Positions 1 to 9,264 of a DNA stretch of 64,000 bases are shown piece by piece. Position numbers and translations under genes: made by a program. The DNA is taken from contig NZ_CAXTAZ010000002.1 of the NCBI RefSeq assembly GCF_964242715.1, positions 124,001-188,000 of the forward strand, read 5' to 3'. Within the stretch, counting starts at the first letter, position 1. Each line of letters begins with the position of its first letter. The notes beneath the pieces were generated by a model. The model had not been told where the DNA came from and made no database searches. It saw nothing but the letters and a program-made list of their open reading frames with translations. The stretch comes from Enterovirga sp964242715. GTDB lineage: Bacteria; Pseudomonadota; Alphaproteobacteria; Rhizobiales; Beijerinckiaceae.

Positions 1-1
1 A

Positions 2-229
2 GCATCGACGATCGTATTGCCCGGACTCGTGATCGGAGAAGGCGCGACCGTCGGCTCGCTCTCGCTGGTCAAGCAGGACCTCGCGCCCTGGGGCATCTAT
101 GCCGGGGTTCCCGCTCGCAGGCTGCGAGATCGAAGCCGCGCCATGCTGGAGCGCGAGGCCGACCTCCTGCGCGAGGAACGACTTGTCGGCGCCGCCGCGC
201 GCCCAGGTGATGAGATTCTAGATGGGTAG
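2..229 (+). CDS. Acyltransferase, hexapeptide-repeat family (C-terminal part)
   Basis: The open frame runs in from the left edge of the window and stops at 227-229, so only the last 75 or so residues are present. They read as the end of a left-handed beta-helix acyltransferase of the LbH/WcaF-like type: LPGLVIGEGATVGSLSLV gives hexapeptide turns, and WGIYAGVPARRLRDR matches the conserved end (usual form: AGxPAKxIR) of serine/maltose/colanic acid acetyltransferases. The acyl acceptor cannot be deduced. The final 25 residues are a charged tail. Confidence 0.75.
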   Translation, partial: ASTIVLPGLVIGEGATVGSLSLVKQDLAPWGIYAGVPARRLRDRSRAMLEREADLLREERLVGAAARPGDEILDG

Positions 230-517
230 CGCAGTCACCCAAGGCCTTCGACGCCGCCGATAGTCGAGCTGGCCGCGTCAGGCTTGGCTCGTGCGGTCCC
301 CCGTTCGCCAGACGGGCATTGCCGGCTGACCTGCTCGTTCGGCCGACACCTGCGCCAGATCCGGGTCGGGTCGGACCTCACGTCTTCGTGCGCCCGCCTG
401 ATGATCCAGTACCGACCCGGAACATGCGGCCGGTCCGATCTTTGACCGCAGAAGCCGCGATCGCTCTCGGAATAGCGTCGAGTGCAGGCGGACACGATCA
501 CACAAATGGAGGCCTTG

Positions 518-1174
518 ATGCCGGTTCCCGGCGACCTTGACGTAAACCGGCGTGCCGTAATGGCGGGTACGGCTGCCTCCGTGGCGGTTGCCGCCGCCGG
601 CGCCTCGTCCAGCGCAACGGCTCAGCAGGCCAACTCGGTGCTTCCGACGATGGCCCGCGTGTCTGTCAACGTGAATGGAAGGGCGCAGGCGCTCGACCTC
701 GACACGCGAACGACGCTGCTCGACATGCTGCGCGAGCACCTTCACCTCACCGGCTCCAAGAAGGGCTGCGACCACGGCCAGTGCGGCGCCTGCACGGTGA
801 TCGTGGACGGCGTGCGGATCTATTCCTGCCTGACGCTCGCCGTGATGCACCAGGGCGGCGAGGTCACGACGATCGAGGGACTTGGCACGCCCGACAATCT
901 CCATCCGATGCAGGCGGCCTTCATCAAGCATGACGGGTACCAGTGTGGCTACTGCACCCCCGGGCAGATCGTGTCGGGCGTGGCAGTGCTCGGCGAGATC
1001 AAGGCCGGCATCCCGAGCCACGTAACGGCCGATCTGACCTCGCCCGTGCGTTTCAGCGAGGCGGAGATCCGCGAGCGGATGAGCGGCAACATCTGCCGGT
1101 GCGGCGCCTATTCCAACATTGTCGAGGCGATGACCGAGGTTGCCGGACCGCAGTCGACCAGGAGGCAAGGATGA
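518..1174 (+). CDS. paoA: Aldehyde oxidoreductase, [2Fe-2S] subunit (PaoA type)
   Basis: Small iron-sulphur subunit of a xanthine-oxidase-family molybdoenzyme; it passes electrons between the molybdenum and FAD subunits encoded next. I start it at ATG 518 because GGAGG at 508-512 is well placed; a GTG at 482 would add 12 residues. The N-terminus NRRAVMAGTAASVAVAAAGA looks like a Tat signal (twin Arg), as in E. coli PaoA, so the complex is probably periplasmic. A plant-type cluster is formed by Cys84, Cys89, Cys92 and Cys104 (GCDHGQCGAC...C); the second cluster uses Cys143/Cys146 (CGYC) and Cys193/Cys195 (CRCG). At 218 residues it has the length expected of a PaoA/YagT homologue. Its stop overlaps the next start (ATGA). 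Confidence 0.93.
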   Translation: MPVPGDLDVNRRAVMAGTAASVAVAAAGASSSATAQQANSVLPTMARVSVNVNGRAQALDLDTRTTLLDMLREHLHLTGSKKGCDHGQCGACTVIVDGVRIYSCLTLAVMHQGGEVTTIEGLGTPDNLHPMQAAFIKHDGYQCGYCTPGQIVSGVAVLGEIKAGIPSHVTADLTSPVRFSEAEIRERMSGNICRCGAYSNIVEAMTEVAGPQSTRRQG

Positions 1175-2121
1175 AGCCCTTTACTTATGAGCGCGCGACC
1201 ACGCCGGCCGAGGCGGCGGCAGCGGTTGCGCGCACGCCCGGCGCCAAGTTCATCGCCGGGGGAACGAACCTGCTCGATCTGATGAAGCTTCAGATCGAGA
1301 CGCCGACGCATCTTGTCGACGTGAACGGGCTCAAGCTCGACATGATCGAGACGACGGCGGACGGCGGTCTTCGGGTCGGCGCCCTCGTCAGCAACACCGA
1401 TCTGGCGGCGAACGAGCGGGTGCGGCGCGACTACGGCGTTCTTTCCCGTGCGACGCTGGCCGGCGCGTCCGGCCAGCTCCGCAACAAGGCGACCACCGCC
1501 GGCAATCTCCTGCAGCGCACGCGTTGCCCGTATTTCTACGACACCGCCCAGCCCTGCAACAAGCGCGAGCCGGGCTCGGGCTGTTCGGCGCTCGGCGGCG
1601 TCAGCCGAGGGCTCGCCGTAATCGGGTCGAGCGAGGCGTGCATCGCCACCAACCCGTCCGACATGGCGGTGGCCATGCGGGCGCTCGACGCGACGGTGGA
1701 GACCGTGAAGGCGGACGGCGTGACGCGATCGATCCCGATGGCCGAATTCCATCGTCTGCCGGGCGACACGCCGCATATCGAGAACGCGCTCGACAAGGGC
1801 GAGCTGATCACGGCGGTGACCCTGCCGAAACCTGTTGGCGGAAAACACATCTACCGCAAAGTGCGCGACAGGGCCTCATACGCATTCGCCCTCGTCTCGG
1901 TCGCAGCCATCGTCCAGAAGGACGGATCCGGGCGCGTCGCGGTCGGCGGCGTCGCCCACAAGCCCTGGCGCGTCGAGGCGGCCGAGTCCCAGCTTTCGCG
2001 TGGCGCAAAGGTGGCCGCTGCCGCGATGCTCGACGGCGCGAAGCCCACTCACGAGAACGCTTTCAAGATATCGCTCGTTGCGCGGACGCTGAGCGCCGTG
2101 CTGTCCGAAGCGAGGGCCTGA
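1171..2121 (+). CDS. paoB: Aldehyde oxidoreductase, FAD-binding subunit (PaoB type)
   Basis: FAD subunit of the same enzyme, 316 residues (E. coli PaoB is about the same size). The flavin-binding motif is AKFIAGGTNLLDLMK near residue 30, and the conserved GQLRNKATTAGNLLQRTRC segment follows. The stretch CPYFYD..PCNKREPGSGC holds the extra cysteines that bind a [4Fe-4S] cluster in PaoB-like proteins and are absent from ordinary xanthine dehydrogenase FAD subunits. The start at ATG 1171 follows GGAGGCAAGG and overlaps the paoA stop by four bases; the frame stays open further upstream, but that extension lies inside paoA and is not coding. Confidence 0.93.
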   Translation: MKPFTYERATTPAEAAAAVARTPGAKFIAGGTNLLDLMKLQIETPTHLVDVNGLKLDMIETTADGGLRVGALVSNTDLAANERVRRDYGVLSRATLAGASGQLRNKATTAGNLLQRTRCPYFYDTAQPCNKREPGSGCSALGGVSRGLAVIGSSEACIATNPSDMAVAMRALDATVETVKADGVTRSIPMAEFHRLPGDTPHIENALDKGELITAVTLPKPVGGKHIYRKVRDRASYAFALVSVAAIVQKDGSGRVAVGGVAHKPWRVEAAESQLSRGAKVAAAAMLDGAKPTHENAFKISLVARTLSAVLSEARA

Positions 2122-2124
2122 GCC

Positions 2125-4344
2125 ATGAAGTTCGACACTCCCGCCACGACCAACCCGATCGACCAGCTCAAGGTGATCGGCAAGCCGACCGATCGCATCG
2201 AGGGAAAGTACAAGACCACCGGCACCGCGCCATACGCCTATGAACGCCACGATGTGGCGCCCAATCAGGCCTACGGTTTCGTCGTCGGGTCGGGGATCGC
2301 CAAGGGCCGGATCAGGGCCATGCATCTGGACGAGGCCAAGCGAGCGCCAGGCGTTGTGGCGATCGTGACGACGCTCGAGACGCCCCGCCTCGAGCGGGGC
2401 ATACAGAACGCGGCCTATTTGTTCGGCGGCGCGGAGATCCAGCACTATCATCAGGCGATCGCGGTGGTCGTGGCCGAGAGCTTCGAACAAGCTCGCGCCG
2501 CCTCCTTCCTCATCCGCGTCGACTATGCTCCGGAAGCGGGGAAGTACGATCTGGCGGCCGAGGCGCCGCGGGCGGAGCCCGTCGCGGCCGATAGCGGCGA
2601 GGGCAGCGGCGGCGGGCCGGAGGAACGGGTCGGCGACTTCGAGGCCGCGTTCGCGGCGGCGCCGGTGAAACTCGACGAGACCTACACCACACCGGACGAA
2701 AGCCACGCCGCCATGGAGCCCCATGCGACCGTCGCGGCCTGGGACGGCGACAAGCTCACGCTCTGGACGTCGAACCAGATGATCGCCTGGGGCAAGGGGA
2801 GCATCGCCAAGATCCTCGGCATCCCGGCCGAGAACGTGCGGCTCGACTCCCCCTATATCGGGGGCGGGTTCGGCGGAAAGCTGTTCATCAGGGCCGACGC
2901 CGTGCTTGCGGCGCTGGCTGCCAAGGCAGCGAGGCGGCCCGTCAAGGTCGGGCTCACCCGCCCGTTGATCGCCAACAATACGACGCATCGGCCGGCGACG
3001 ATCCAGCGCATTCGGATCGGCACCACGCCGGACGGCAAGATTACGGCGATCGCCCACGAGAGCACCTCCGGCAACCTGGCTGACGGCAAGCCGGAGACGG
3101 CAACCCAACAGACCAAGCTTCTTTACGCGGGCGCAAACCGGCTCGCCGTTTTGAAGCTTGCCCATCTCGATCTGCCGGAAGGCAACGCGATGCGGGCGCC
3201 GGGCGAAGCGCCGGGCCTGATGGCGCTCGAGATCGCCATGGACGAAATGGCCGAACGGCTGCGTCTGGACCCAGTCGAGTTCCGCATCCGCAACGACACG
3301 CAGGTCGACCCGGAGAAGCCGGAGCGGACCTTCTCCCAGCGAGACCTGGTGGGCTGCCTTAAGCTGGGGGCGGAACGGTTCGGCTGGTCGAGGCGCAACG
3401 CCCAGCCCGGGCAGACCCGGGACGGAAACTGGCTCGTCGGCATGGGTGTGGCTGCGGGCTTCCGCAACAATCTGCTGCAGAAGTCCGGCGCCCGCGTCCG
3501 GCTCGATGGACGCGGCATCGTCACTGTCGAGACCGACATGACCGATATCGGCACCGGGAGCTACACCATCATCGCCCAGACCGCGGCGGAGATGATGGGC
3601 GTGCCGCTTGACAAGGTGGTGGTCCGGCTCGGCGATTCCGATTTCCCAGCCTCCGCCGGGTCAGGCGGGCAATGGGGCGCCAACAGCTCCACGGCGGGCG
3701 TCTATGCGGCCTGCGTCAAGCTGCGCGACGCCGTTGCCCAGAAGCTCGGCTTCAACTCGGCCGACATCGTCTTTTCGGACGGCGAGGTTCGCGCCGGCAA
3801 CCGCCGCGCTTCCCTGGCCCAGGCGGCGGCGGGCGGCGAGCTCACGGCCCAGGACCACATGGAGTATGGTGACCTCGCCAAGAAGCAGCAGCAATCTACC
3901 TTCGCAGGGCATTTCGTCGAGGTCGGGGTCGACGCCTATACGGGAGAGACGCGCGTCCGGCGCATGCTCGCGGTTTGCGCTGCCGGTCGGATTCTCAATC
4001 CCAAATCGGCCAGGAACCAGGTGATCGGCGCCATGACCATGGGGGTCGGAGGTGCGCTGATGGAGGCACTCGAAGTTGACACGCGGCGTGGGTTCTTCGT
4101 CAACCACGACCTTGCCGGCTACGAGGTGCCGGTCCATGCCGACATCCCGCACCAGGAGGTCATCTTCATGGACGAGACGGATCCGATGTCGTCGCCCATG
4201 AAGGCGAAAGGCGTCGGGGAACTCGGGATCTGCGGCGTTGGTGCCGCGGTCGCAAACGCGATCTACAACGCGACCGGGATCCGTGTGCGTGATTACCCGA
4301 TTACGCTCGACAAGCTTCTTGACCGGATGCCTGACGCGGCGTAA
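2125..4344 (+). CDS. paoC: Aldehyde oxidoreductase, molybdenum cofactor subunit (PaoC type)
   Basis: Large catalytic subunit, 739 residues, oxidising aldehydes (probably aromatic or other toxic aldehydes, by analogy with E. coli PaoABC) to carboxylic acids. Family hallmarks are the opening KPTDRIEGKYKTTGTAPYAYE, the GGGFGGK molybdopterin loop near residue 250, and GVGELGICG, whose Glu (about residue 699) is the base that activates the molybdenum-bound water. It follows paoB by three bases with GAGGG before its ATG. No XdhC or PaoD-like cofactor-insertion chaperone is seen downstream; the operon ends here and faces the TRAP genes tail to tail. Confidence 0.94.
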   Translation: MKFDTPATTNPIDQLKVIGKPTDRIEGKYKTTGTAPYAYERHDVAPNQAYGFVVGSGIAKGRIRAMHLDEAKRAPGVVAIVTTLETPRLERGIQNAAYLFGGAEIQHYHQAIAVVVAESFEQARAASFLIRVDYAPEAGKYDLAAEAPRAEPVAADSGEGSGGGPEERVGDFEAAFAAAPVKLDETYTTPDESHAAMEPHATVAAWDGDKLTLWTSNQMIAWGKGSIAKILGIPAENVRLDSPYIGGGFGGKLFIRADAVLAALAAKAARRPVKVGLTRPLIANNTTHRPATIQRIRIGTTPDGKITAIAHESTSGNLADGKPETATQQTKLLYAGANRLAVLKLAHLDLPEGNAMRAPGEAPGLMALEIAMDEMAERLRLDPVEFRIRNDTQVDPEKPERTFSQRDLVGCLKLGAERFGWSRRNAQPGQTRDGNWLVGMGVAAGFRNNLLQKSGARVRLDGRGIVTVETDMTDIGTGSYTIIAQTAAEMMGVPLDKVVVRLGDSDFPASAGSGGQWGANSSTAGVYAACVKLRDAVAQKLGFNSADIVFSDGEVRAGNRRASLAQAAAGGELTAQDHMEYGDLAKKQQQSTFAGHFVEVGVDAYTGETRVRRMLAVCAAGRILNPKSARNQVIGAMTMGVGGALMEALEVDTRRGFFVNHDLAGYEVPVHADIPHQEVIFMDETDPMSSPMKAKGVGELGICGVGAAVANAIYNATGIRVRDYPITLDKLLDRMPDAA

Positions 4345-4498
4345 GGCGAGAGAGGCAGGGCTGACGCGTGGGCGTGTTTCGTGTCGCCAACGGCGTTACC
4401 CTGACGGAGGCACTTCGTGTCCGGAGACGCTGAGGACAGCGCCCGTACGGCGGTCAGTCAGCCCTTGGCGGCACCATTGAGCTCGTTTTCCGACTGCC

Positions 4499-5818
4499 TC
4501 ACTTGAGGAATTCGGGCGCGAATAGTCGCGGCAGAAACAGGGCAATCTCCGGGAACACGATCAACGCTGCGAGCACGACGAGCATCGGTGCCAGCATGAT
4601 CATCGTGTCCTTGATGGCGTAGCGCAGCCGCACTTTCGCGACAGCGCAGGCGACCATGAGGCAGAGACCATAGGGCGGCGTCACGAGGCCGAAGGCGAGG
4701 GAGACGATTGCCACGATGGCGAAGTGGATCGGGTGCATGTCGACGGAGCGCGACAGCGGCTCCAGCGTCGTACCGACGATGATGATGGCCGGGATCGCGT
4801 CCAGGAAGCAGCCGACGACCAGGAACACGAAGGCGATGAAGAAGCCGACGCCGATCGGTCCCATGCCCCAGGCCGTGACGTTCGACAGGAGCTCGCGCGG
4901 AATCTGGTAATAGGCCAGCATCCAGCCGAAGGCCGAGGCCGTGCCGACGCAGAACAGGGCGACGGCCGACAGGCGGCCGGTTTCCAGCAGCGCGCTGTAG
5001 AGCTGGCTGAGCGACATCTCCCGGTAGAAGAAGATCGACAGCAGCGCCGCATAGATCACCGCCACGCAGGCCGATTCCGTTGCGGTGAACCACCCGAGCA
5101 GGATGCCGCCAACCACGATGAACGGGGTCAGTAGGGCAGGGATCGAGACGAAGATCGCGGTGAAGAACTCGCGAAGCGTCGCCCGCGGATAAACCGGATA
5201 ATTGTATTTCTTGGCGTAGACGTGAACGGTCGCCATCTGGGCTCCGGCGATCAGGAGCCCCGGGATGATCCCGGCGAGATAGAGCGCTCCGATCGAGACC
5301 GAGATCACGCCTCCCCAAACGATCATCAGGATCGAGGGGGGAATGATGACGGCGAGCACGGCGGAGACGGCCGTGATGGCGATCGAAAAGGAGAGGTCGT
5401 AGCCCTCCCGTGTCTGCGCATCGATGAAGATCTTGGATTGGCTCGCCGCGTCGGCGGTCGACGAGCCAGAGATGCCGGCGAAGAACACCGACAGAATGAC
5501 GTTGATCTGGGCGAGCGCGCCGGGAAAGTTTCCGACCAGCGCCCGTGACAGCCTCACCAGACGGTCCGTGATGCCGCCGATGCTCATGAGATTCGCCGTG
5601 AGCAGGAACAGCGGCACAGCCAGCAGGATGAACGAATTGTAGGCCTTGAATGTCTCGTTGAAGAGGACGAGCGGCGACAGGCGCTCCTCGACGAGGAGAA
5701 GAGGTAGGCAGGACAGGCCGAGCGCGAAGGCGACCGGCACCCGCACGATCAGGAGCGCGAAGAACACGCCGAACAGGATCAGCGCCGCCATGCCGGGCGA
5801 AACAGCGGCTTGCGTCAT
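4499..5818 (-). CDS. dctM: TRAP transporter, large permease (DctM)
   Basis: 439-residue membrane protein of the DctM family, the 12-helix channel subunit of a tripartite ATP-independent periplasmic transporter. Typical motifs are the N-terminal helix ALILFGVFFALLIVRVPVAFALG, FFAGISGSSTADAASQS, IIPPSILMIVWG and SLAFGLVTPPYGLCL. I start it at the ATG before TQAAVSPGMAA; the frame is open further upstream but that part overlaps dctQ. Gene order dctP-dctQ-dctM on the minus strand is standard. Transport would be driven by a sodium or proton gradient; the substrate is unknown. Confidence 0.93.
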   Translation of the reverse strand: MTQAAVSPGMAALILFGVFFALLIVRVPVAFALGLSCLPLLLVEERLSPLVLFNETFKAYNSFILLAVPLFLLTANLMSIGGITDRLVRLSRALVGNFPGALAQINVILSVFFAGISGSSTADAASQSKIFIDAQTREGYDLSFSIAITAVSAVLAVIIPPSILMIVWGGVISVSIGALYLAGIIPGLLIAGAQMATVHVYAKKYNYPVYPRATLREFFTAIFVSIPALLTPFIVVGGILLGWFTATESACVAVIYAALLSIFFYREMSLSQLYSALLETGRLSAVALFCVGTASAFGWMLAYYQIPRELLSNVTAWGMGPIGVGFFIAFVFLVVGCFLDAIPAIIIVGTTLEPLSRSVDMHPIHFAIVAIVSLAFGLVTPPYGLCLMVACAVAKVRLRYAIKDTMIMLAPMLVVLAALIVFPEIALFLPRLFAPEFLK

Positions 5819-5864
5819 CGGGAACTCCAGCCCGTCGAGGCCTGTAGAAGGATCAGGAAAAGCA

Positions 5865-6401
5865 TCATTCGGCGGTTCGTCCGGGCACCAATCCCGTCTC
5901 GGGCTGGGGCGTCTCGGGCGTGAGCGGAGCCTGGCCGGTGAGCGTGCGCCAATCCTCCACGAAAGCCTCGCCGAGGAACAGGATCCAGGTCGCGCCAGCC
6001 AGCGGCCACGCCAGGAAGATGAAACCCATCGGCAGGTCGGCAAGTTCGGAAGTCTGGTACCAGCCGAACATCAGGAACCGGCTTCCCCAATAGAGGAAGA
6101 CGAGCGCGAAGATCAGAACGAACAGATGCGAGCCGATGCGCAATACGGCTCCGGCGCGCGGACCGAGATCGGGCCAGACATCCACCTCGAAATGCGTGCG
6201 CTCTCGGAGGCCGACCATCGCGCCGATCATCACCATCCAGATGAAGAGGAAGCGCGACAGTTCCTCCGTCCAGATATAGGCCGGAAACAACTGCGTGTAG
6301 CGGGACAGGACCTGAAGCGAGATCGGCACGATCAGGATCGCGACCGAAGCGACGAGTAGCCACGTCAGCAGCTTGTAATAGGCGTCGATGATCGAGCGCA
6401 T
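5865..6401 (-). CDS. dctQ: TRAP transporter, small permease (DctQ)
   Basis: 178-residue, four-helix membrane subunit of the TRAP system. Helices are visible at about residues 10-30, 48-68, 85-108 and 125-145. The motif IWTEELSRFLFIWMVMIGAM is diagnostic of DctQ. The C-terminus is a short Pro/Thr-rich cytoplasmic tail. It lies between dctP and dctM, 46 bases before dctM. Confidence 0.92.
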   Translation of the reverse strand: MRSIIDAYYKLLTWLLVASVAILIVPISLQVLSRYTQLFPAYIWTEELSRFLFIWMVMIGAMVGLRERTHFEVDVWPDLGPRAGAVLRIGSHLFVLIFALVFLYWGSRFLMFGWYQTSELADLPMGFIFLAWPLAGATWILFLGEAFVEDWRTLTGQAPLTPETPQPETGLVPGRTAE

Positions 6402-6453
6402 GGATGTTGCCTCCGCGGCGGAGCCGGCGCCGCGGCCGTCGGTCCGAGAACGA

Positions 6454-7449
6454 TCAGGTGACGGCGTTCAGCTGCTCGAAGATCTTGTCGGCGCCGATTT
6501 CCTTGGCATAGGCCGCGATGACCGGATCCACGAGCTTCTTCATCGCGTCACGCTCGGTGAAGGCGATGCGCTTCAGCTTGCCCGCCTTTTCCAGCGCATC
6601 GATTTTCTGGCCGTCCTCCGAGGATTCGACCTGCCGCCCGTAGGCACCCGCCTCCTTGCCGGCTTTCACCACCGCGGCCTGCAGCTCGGCAGGCAAGCGC
6701 TTGTAGGTCTTTCCCGAGAAGCAGATCGGCCGAATCGTGATGGCGTGCTCAGTCAGGAGGAGATTGGGGCCCACCTCGAAGAACTTCATCGATTCGACGC
6801 CCGCGGCCTCGTTCTCGCCGGCGTTGATCACGCCGTTCTGGATGGCATTGTAGATCTCGTTATAGGCGATCACGGTCGGAGACATGCCGATCGCCGTGAA
6901 GGCGCGGCTCCAGATCGGGGCACCCTGCACGCGGACCTTGAGGCCCTTCAGCTCGGCCAGGTTCTTGGCCGGCTTGTTGGAGAAGATGTTGCGGACCCCG
7001 CCGCCACCGTAGCCGATCAACATGACGTCGGCCTTCTGCGCGATCTCGTCCGCCACGGGCTTCAGGATGTCGGCGTCGAGGACCTTGTTCCAATGCGCGA
7101 GGTCGCGGAACAGAAAAGGGGCATCGATGAACGGGGCGGCTCTCGAGAAGGTCGACATGTGAGCCGGCGAGACGATCCCGTAATCGACCGAGATGCCCTG
7201 GTTCATGTAGGCGAAATAGTCTTTCTCGAGGCCAAGCTCGCTGTTCTTGTGCAGGACGAAGTTGATGGGCTTCCCGAAATAGGTCTGAGTCAGCTCGGCG
7301 AACTTGGCGAGCCCCTTCGTGAAGGCGTGGTCGTCGTTGAACTGCGACGCTCCGTGAAGCGTGACCTGGGCCTGCGCCTTGACGAACGGGGCTGCCAGAC
7401 CGACGGCGGAGAGCGCCAATCCGCCCGCGAGAACATCACGCCTTCTCAT
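6454..7449 (-). CDS. dctP: TRAP transporter, periplasmic solute-binding protein (DctP)
   Basis: 331-residue solute receptor of the TRAP transporter. The N-terminus MRRRDVLAGGLALSAVGLAAPFVKAQA is a Tat-like signal with a consecutive Arg run and a cleavage site after AQA. The mature part has the DctP fold signatures: GGGGVRNIFSNKPAKNLAELKGLKVRVQG, with the Arg that usually binds the substrate carboxylate, then IYNAIQNGVINAGENE. GGGAG-type ribosome site (CCGGGAGAAAACGACG) precedes the ATG. The substrate is probably an organic acid, as usual for this family, but it is not identifiable here. Confidence 0.92.
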   Translation of the reverse strand: MRRRDVLAGGLALSAVGLAAPFVKAQAQVTLHGASQFNDDHAFTKGLAKFAELTQTYFGKPINFVLHKNSELGLEKDYFAYMNQGISVDYGIVSPAHMSTFSRAAPFIDAPFLFRDLAHWNKVLDADILKPVADEIAQKADVMLIGYGGGGVRNIFSNKPAKNLAELKGLKVRVQGAPIWSRAFTAIGMSPTVIAYNEIYNAIQNGVINAGENEAAGVESMKFFEVGPNLLLTEHAITIRPICFSGKTYKRLPAELQAAVVKAGKEAGAYGRQVESSEDGQKIDALEKAGKLKRIAFTERDAMKKLVDPVIAAYAKEIGADKIFEQLNAVT

Positions 7450-7726
7450 CGTCGTTTTCTCCCGGTGACCCTTCTGACGAGGATCGTTCCCGATCTATCG
7501 CAGAAAGGTCAGCCCGCGCCAACCGGCCGCAAGCGGTTTGGAGCCCGCGCGAGGGACAACAATCACCGAAGACTAAGGAATGCCGCCCACGACGTCCTCG
7601 CCAGCCACCGCCGCTGATCGACTGTTCGATGTCCAGGGCCAGCGTCGAAGCCGCGCCTCCATGAAGAGAGAGGGCCACGAGGACGGCAGAACCCCGCGGC
7701 TCACGGCGAAACTCTCAACCCGCAGC

Positions 7727-7921
7727 CTATTTCTTCTTGGACGCCAACTTCTCGGCAGCTTCGTTGAGCTTCGCTCGGTTTCCGCCGATCTTGTCGATGA
7801 GGCCTTGTGCCTGCTCGACGGCAATCCCGTGCTTCCTGGCGAAATAGCGGACCTCGTAGGGTTCCTCGGCCGCCACCGTGGCCCGGTCACGCGCGCCCCG
7901 CTTCGTCTTGTCGTCAGCCAT
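7727..7921 (-). CDS. DUF3606 domain protein
   Basis: A 64-residue, highly charged protein whose core (EVRYFARKHGIAVEQAQGLIDKIGGNRAKLNEAA) matches the DUF3606 family, small helical proteins common in Rhizobiales with no assigned function. I start it at ATG 7921 (MADDKTKRG), preceded by GGAGG; a longer frame from 7972 has no ribosome site. It stands alone between the dctP promoter region and a divergently read ABC operon. Confidence 0.8.
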   Translation of the reverse strand: MADDKTKRGARDRATVAAEEPYEVRYFARKHGIAVEQAQGLIDKIGGNRAKLNEAAEKLASKKK

Positions 7922-8144
7922 CTGCGGTGTCCTCCTACCGGGAAGACTTGCGGCACGACGAGATCGAGCCAATCGAAACTGTCATCTCTCATTCACGTGA
8001 CTTTGCGCCGTTCGGCAGCGCCGCTGCGCCGGCATCCGAGCCCTGTGTCCGGGACAGGCCGGCCATCCCGACGGCTGCTGGCGCCTTCCGCCATGCTCGA
8101 TTATGCCTCGCCGAAAGAGGCAATGCTCCCGGGAGGAGACGACG

Positions 8145-9260
8145 ATGGCGAACCTGGACCGACGGGCGATCCTTGCCCTCTCGCTCGCGGGCGCGACCGG
8201 CCTGATTGGGTCGGCGCAAGCAGCCCCGGCAGGCTATCCCGACGGCTACCGCGATCTGGTCGCCCAGGCCGAGCGGGAGGGCAGCCTGCTGATCTACTCG
8301 ATCATGTCGCCCGAAAACTGGCGGCCGGTGATCGAGGGCTTCAACAAGGTCTATCCCGGGATCAAGGTCGAGACGCTCGATCTTCCGGCCTCCCGCGAGA
8401 GTTTCGAGCGCTACCTCGCCGAGAAGAGCACGAATAGCCGGACGGCCGACCTGATCGCGACGGCCGATCCCGGCGGATGGATCGACTTCCAACGCCGGGG
8501 CGAGATCCTCGATTATGCGTCCCCGGAAGCCAAGGTGTGGCCGGATTGGTCGAAGCCTTTCCCCGGACTCTACACCGTCTCCTCCGACCCGATGGCGCTG
8601 ATCTGGAACAACGCCCTCGTGCCCGAAGCCAAGCGGCCGAAGAGCTTCGCGGATTTTCTCGCCCTTTCGCTCGCGAACGAGCGGCCGTGGAAGAACAAGA
8701 TCACGAGCTACGGCGCCCATCAGACGACGTTCGGCTACGGCATCTACTACGCCTTCGTGAAAAAGCACGGTGACAAGGCGTGGGAGTGGCTCGCGGAACT
8801 CGCGAAGGTCCAGCCCCGCTTCGAACGCTCCGGCGGCCCGATGACCGAGAAGGTCACGTCCGGCGAATACGCGGCCGGCTGGTTCGTGTCCGCGATCACC
8901 TTCTGGCCGCGGCTTTCCGATCCGGCGCGGGCCAAGATCCTCGGCTGGAGCTTCATCGCCGACGGCCAGCCCGTGATCCTGCGCGGCATCGCGGTGCCGA
9001 AGGGGTCGAAGAACGTCGCGGCCGCGAAGCTGATGCTGGACTATGTCATCTCCGAGGACGGGCAGCGCGCCTTCGGCCGGGGCGGGCTCACCCCGGCCCG
9101 TCCGGGGATCCAGCCCGGCGAGGGCATTCGGCACACCTATTCGTCGATCGCGAGCCTCGTCGGCGAGCAGAACATGATCTACATCGGCTACGACGAGGAC
9201 GCGCTCCGCGACTACGACGCCTTCCTGGTCCGCTGGAAGCAGACCTTCAACATCCGCTGA
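8145..9260 (+). CDS. ABC transporter periplasmic binding protein (iron(III)/spermidine-type fold)
   Basis: 371-residue extracellular solute-binding protein, first gene of a five-gene operon. The signal peptide NLDRRAILALSLAGATGLIGSAQA is Tat-like (RR followed by a hydrophobic stretch). The fold signature YSIMSPENWRPVIEGFNKVYPGIKVE and the C-terminal YDEDALRDYDAFLVRWKQTF place it near AfuA/FbpA and related family 1 binding proteins. ATG 8145 is chosen because GGGAGGAGAC precedes it; an upstream ATG at 8103 lacks a site. The ligand may be not iron but an organic acid, given the CoA-transferase and lyase genes downstream (inference). Confidence 0.88.
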   Translation: MANLDRRAILALSLAGATGLIGSAQAAPAGYPDGYRDLVAQAEREGSLLIYSIMSPENWRPVIEGFNKVYPGIKVETLDLPASRESFERYLAEKSTNSRTADLIATADPGGWIDFQRRGEILDYASPEAKVWPDWSKPFPGLYTVSSDPMALIWNNALVPEAKRPKSFADFLALSLANERPWKNKITSYGAHQTTFGYGIYYAFVKKHGDKAWEWLAELAKVQPRFERSGGPMTEKVTSGEYAAGWFVSAITFWPRLSDPARAKILGWSFIADGQPVILRGIAVPKGSKNVAAAKLMLDYVISEDGQRAFGRGGLTPARPGIQPGEGIRHTYSSIASLVGEQNMIYIGYDEDALRDYDAFLVRWKQTFNIR

Positions 9261-9264
9261 TCCC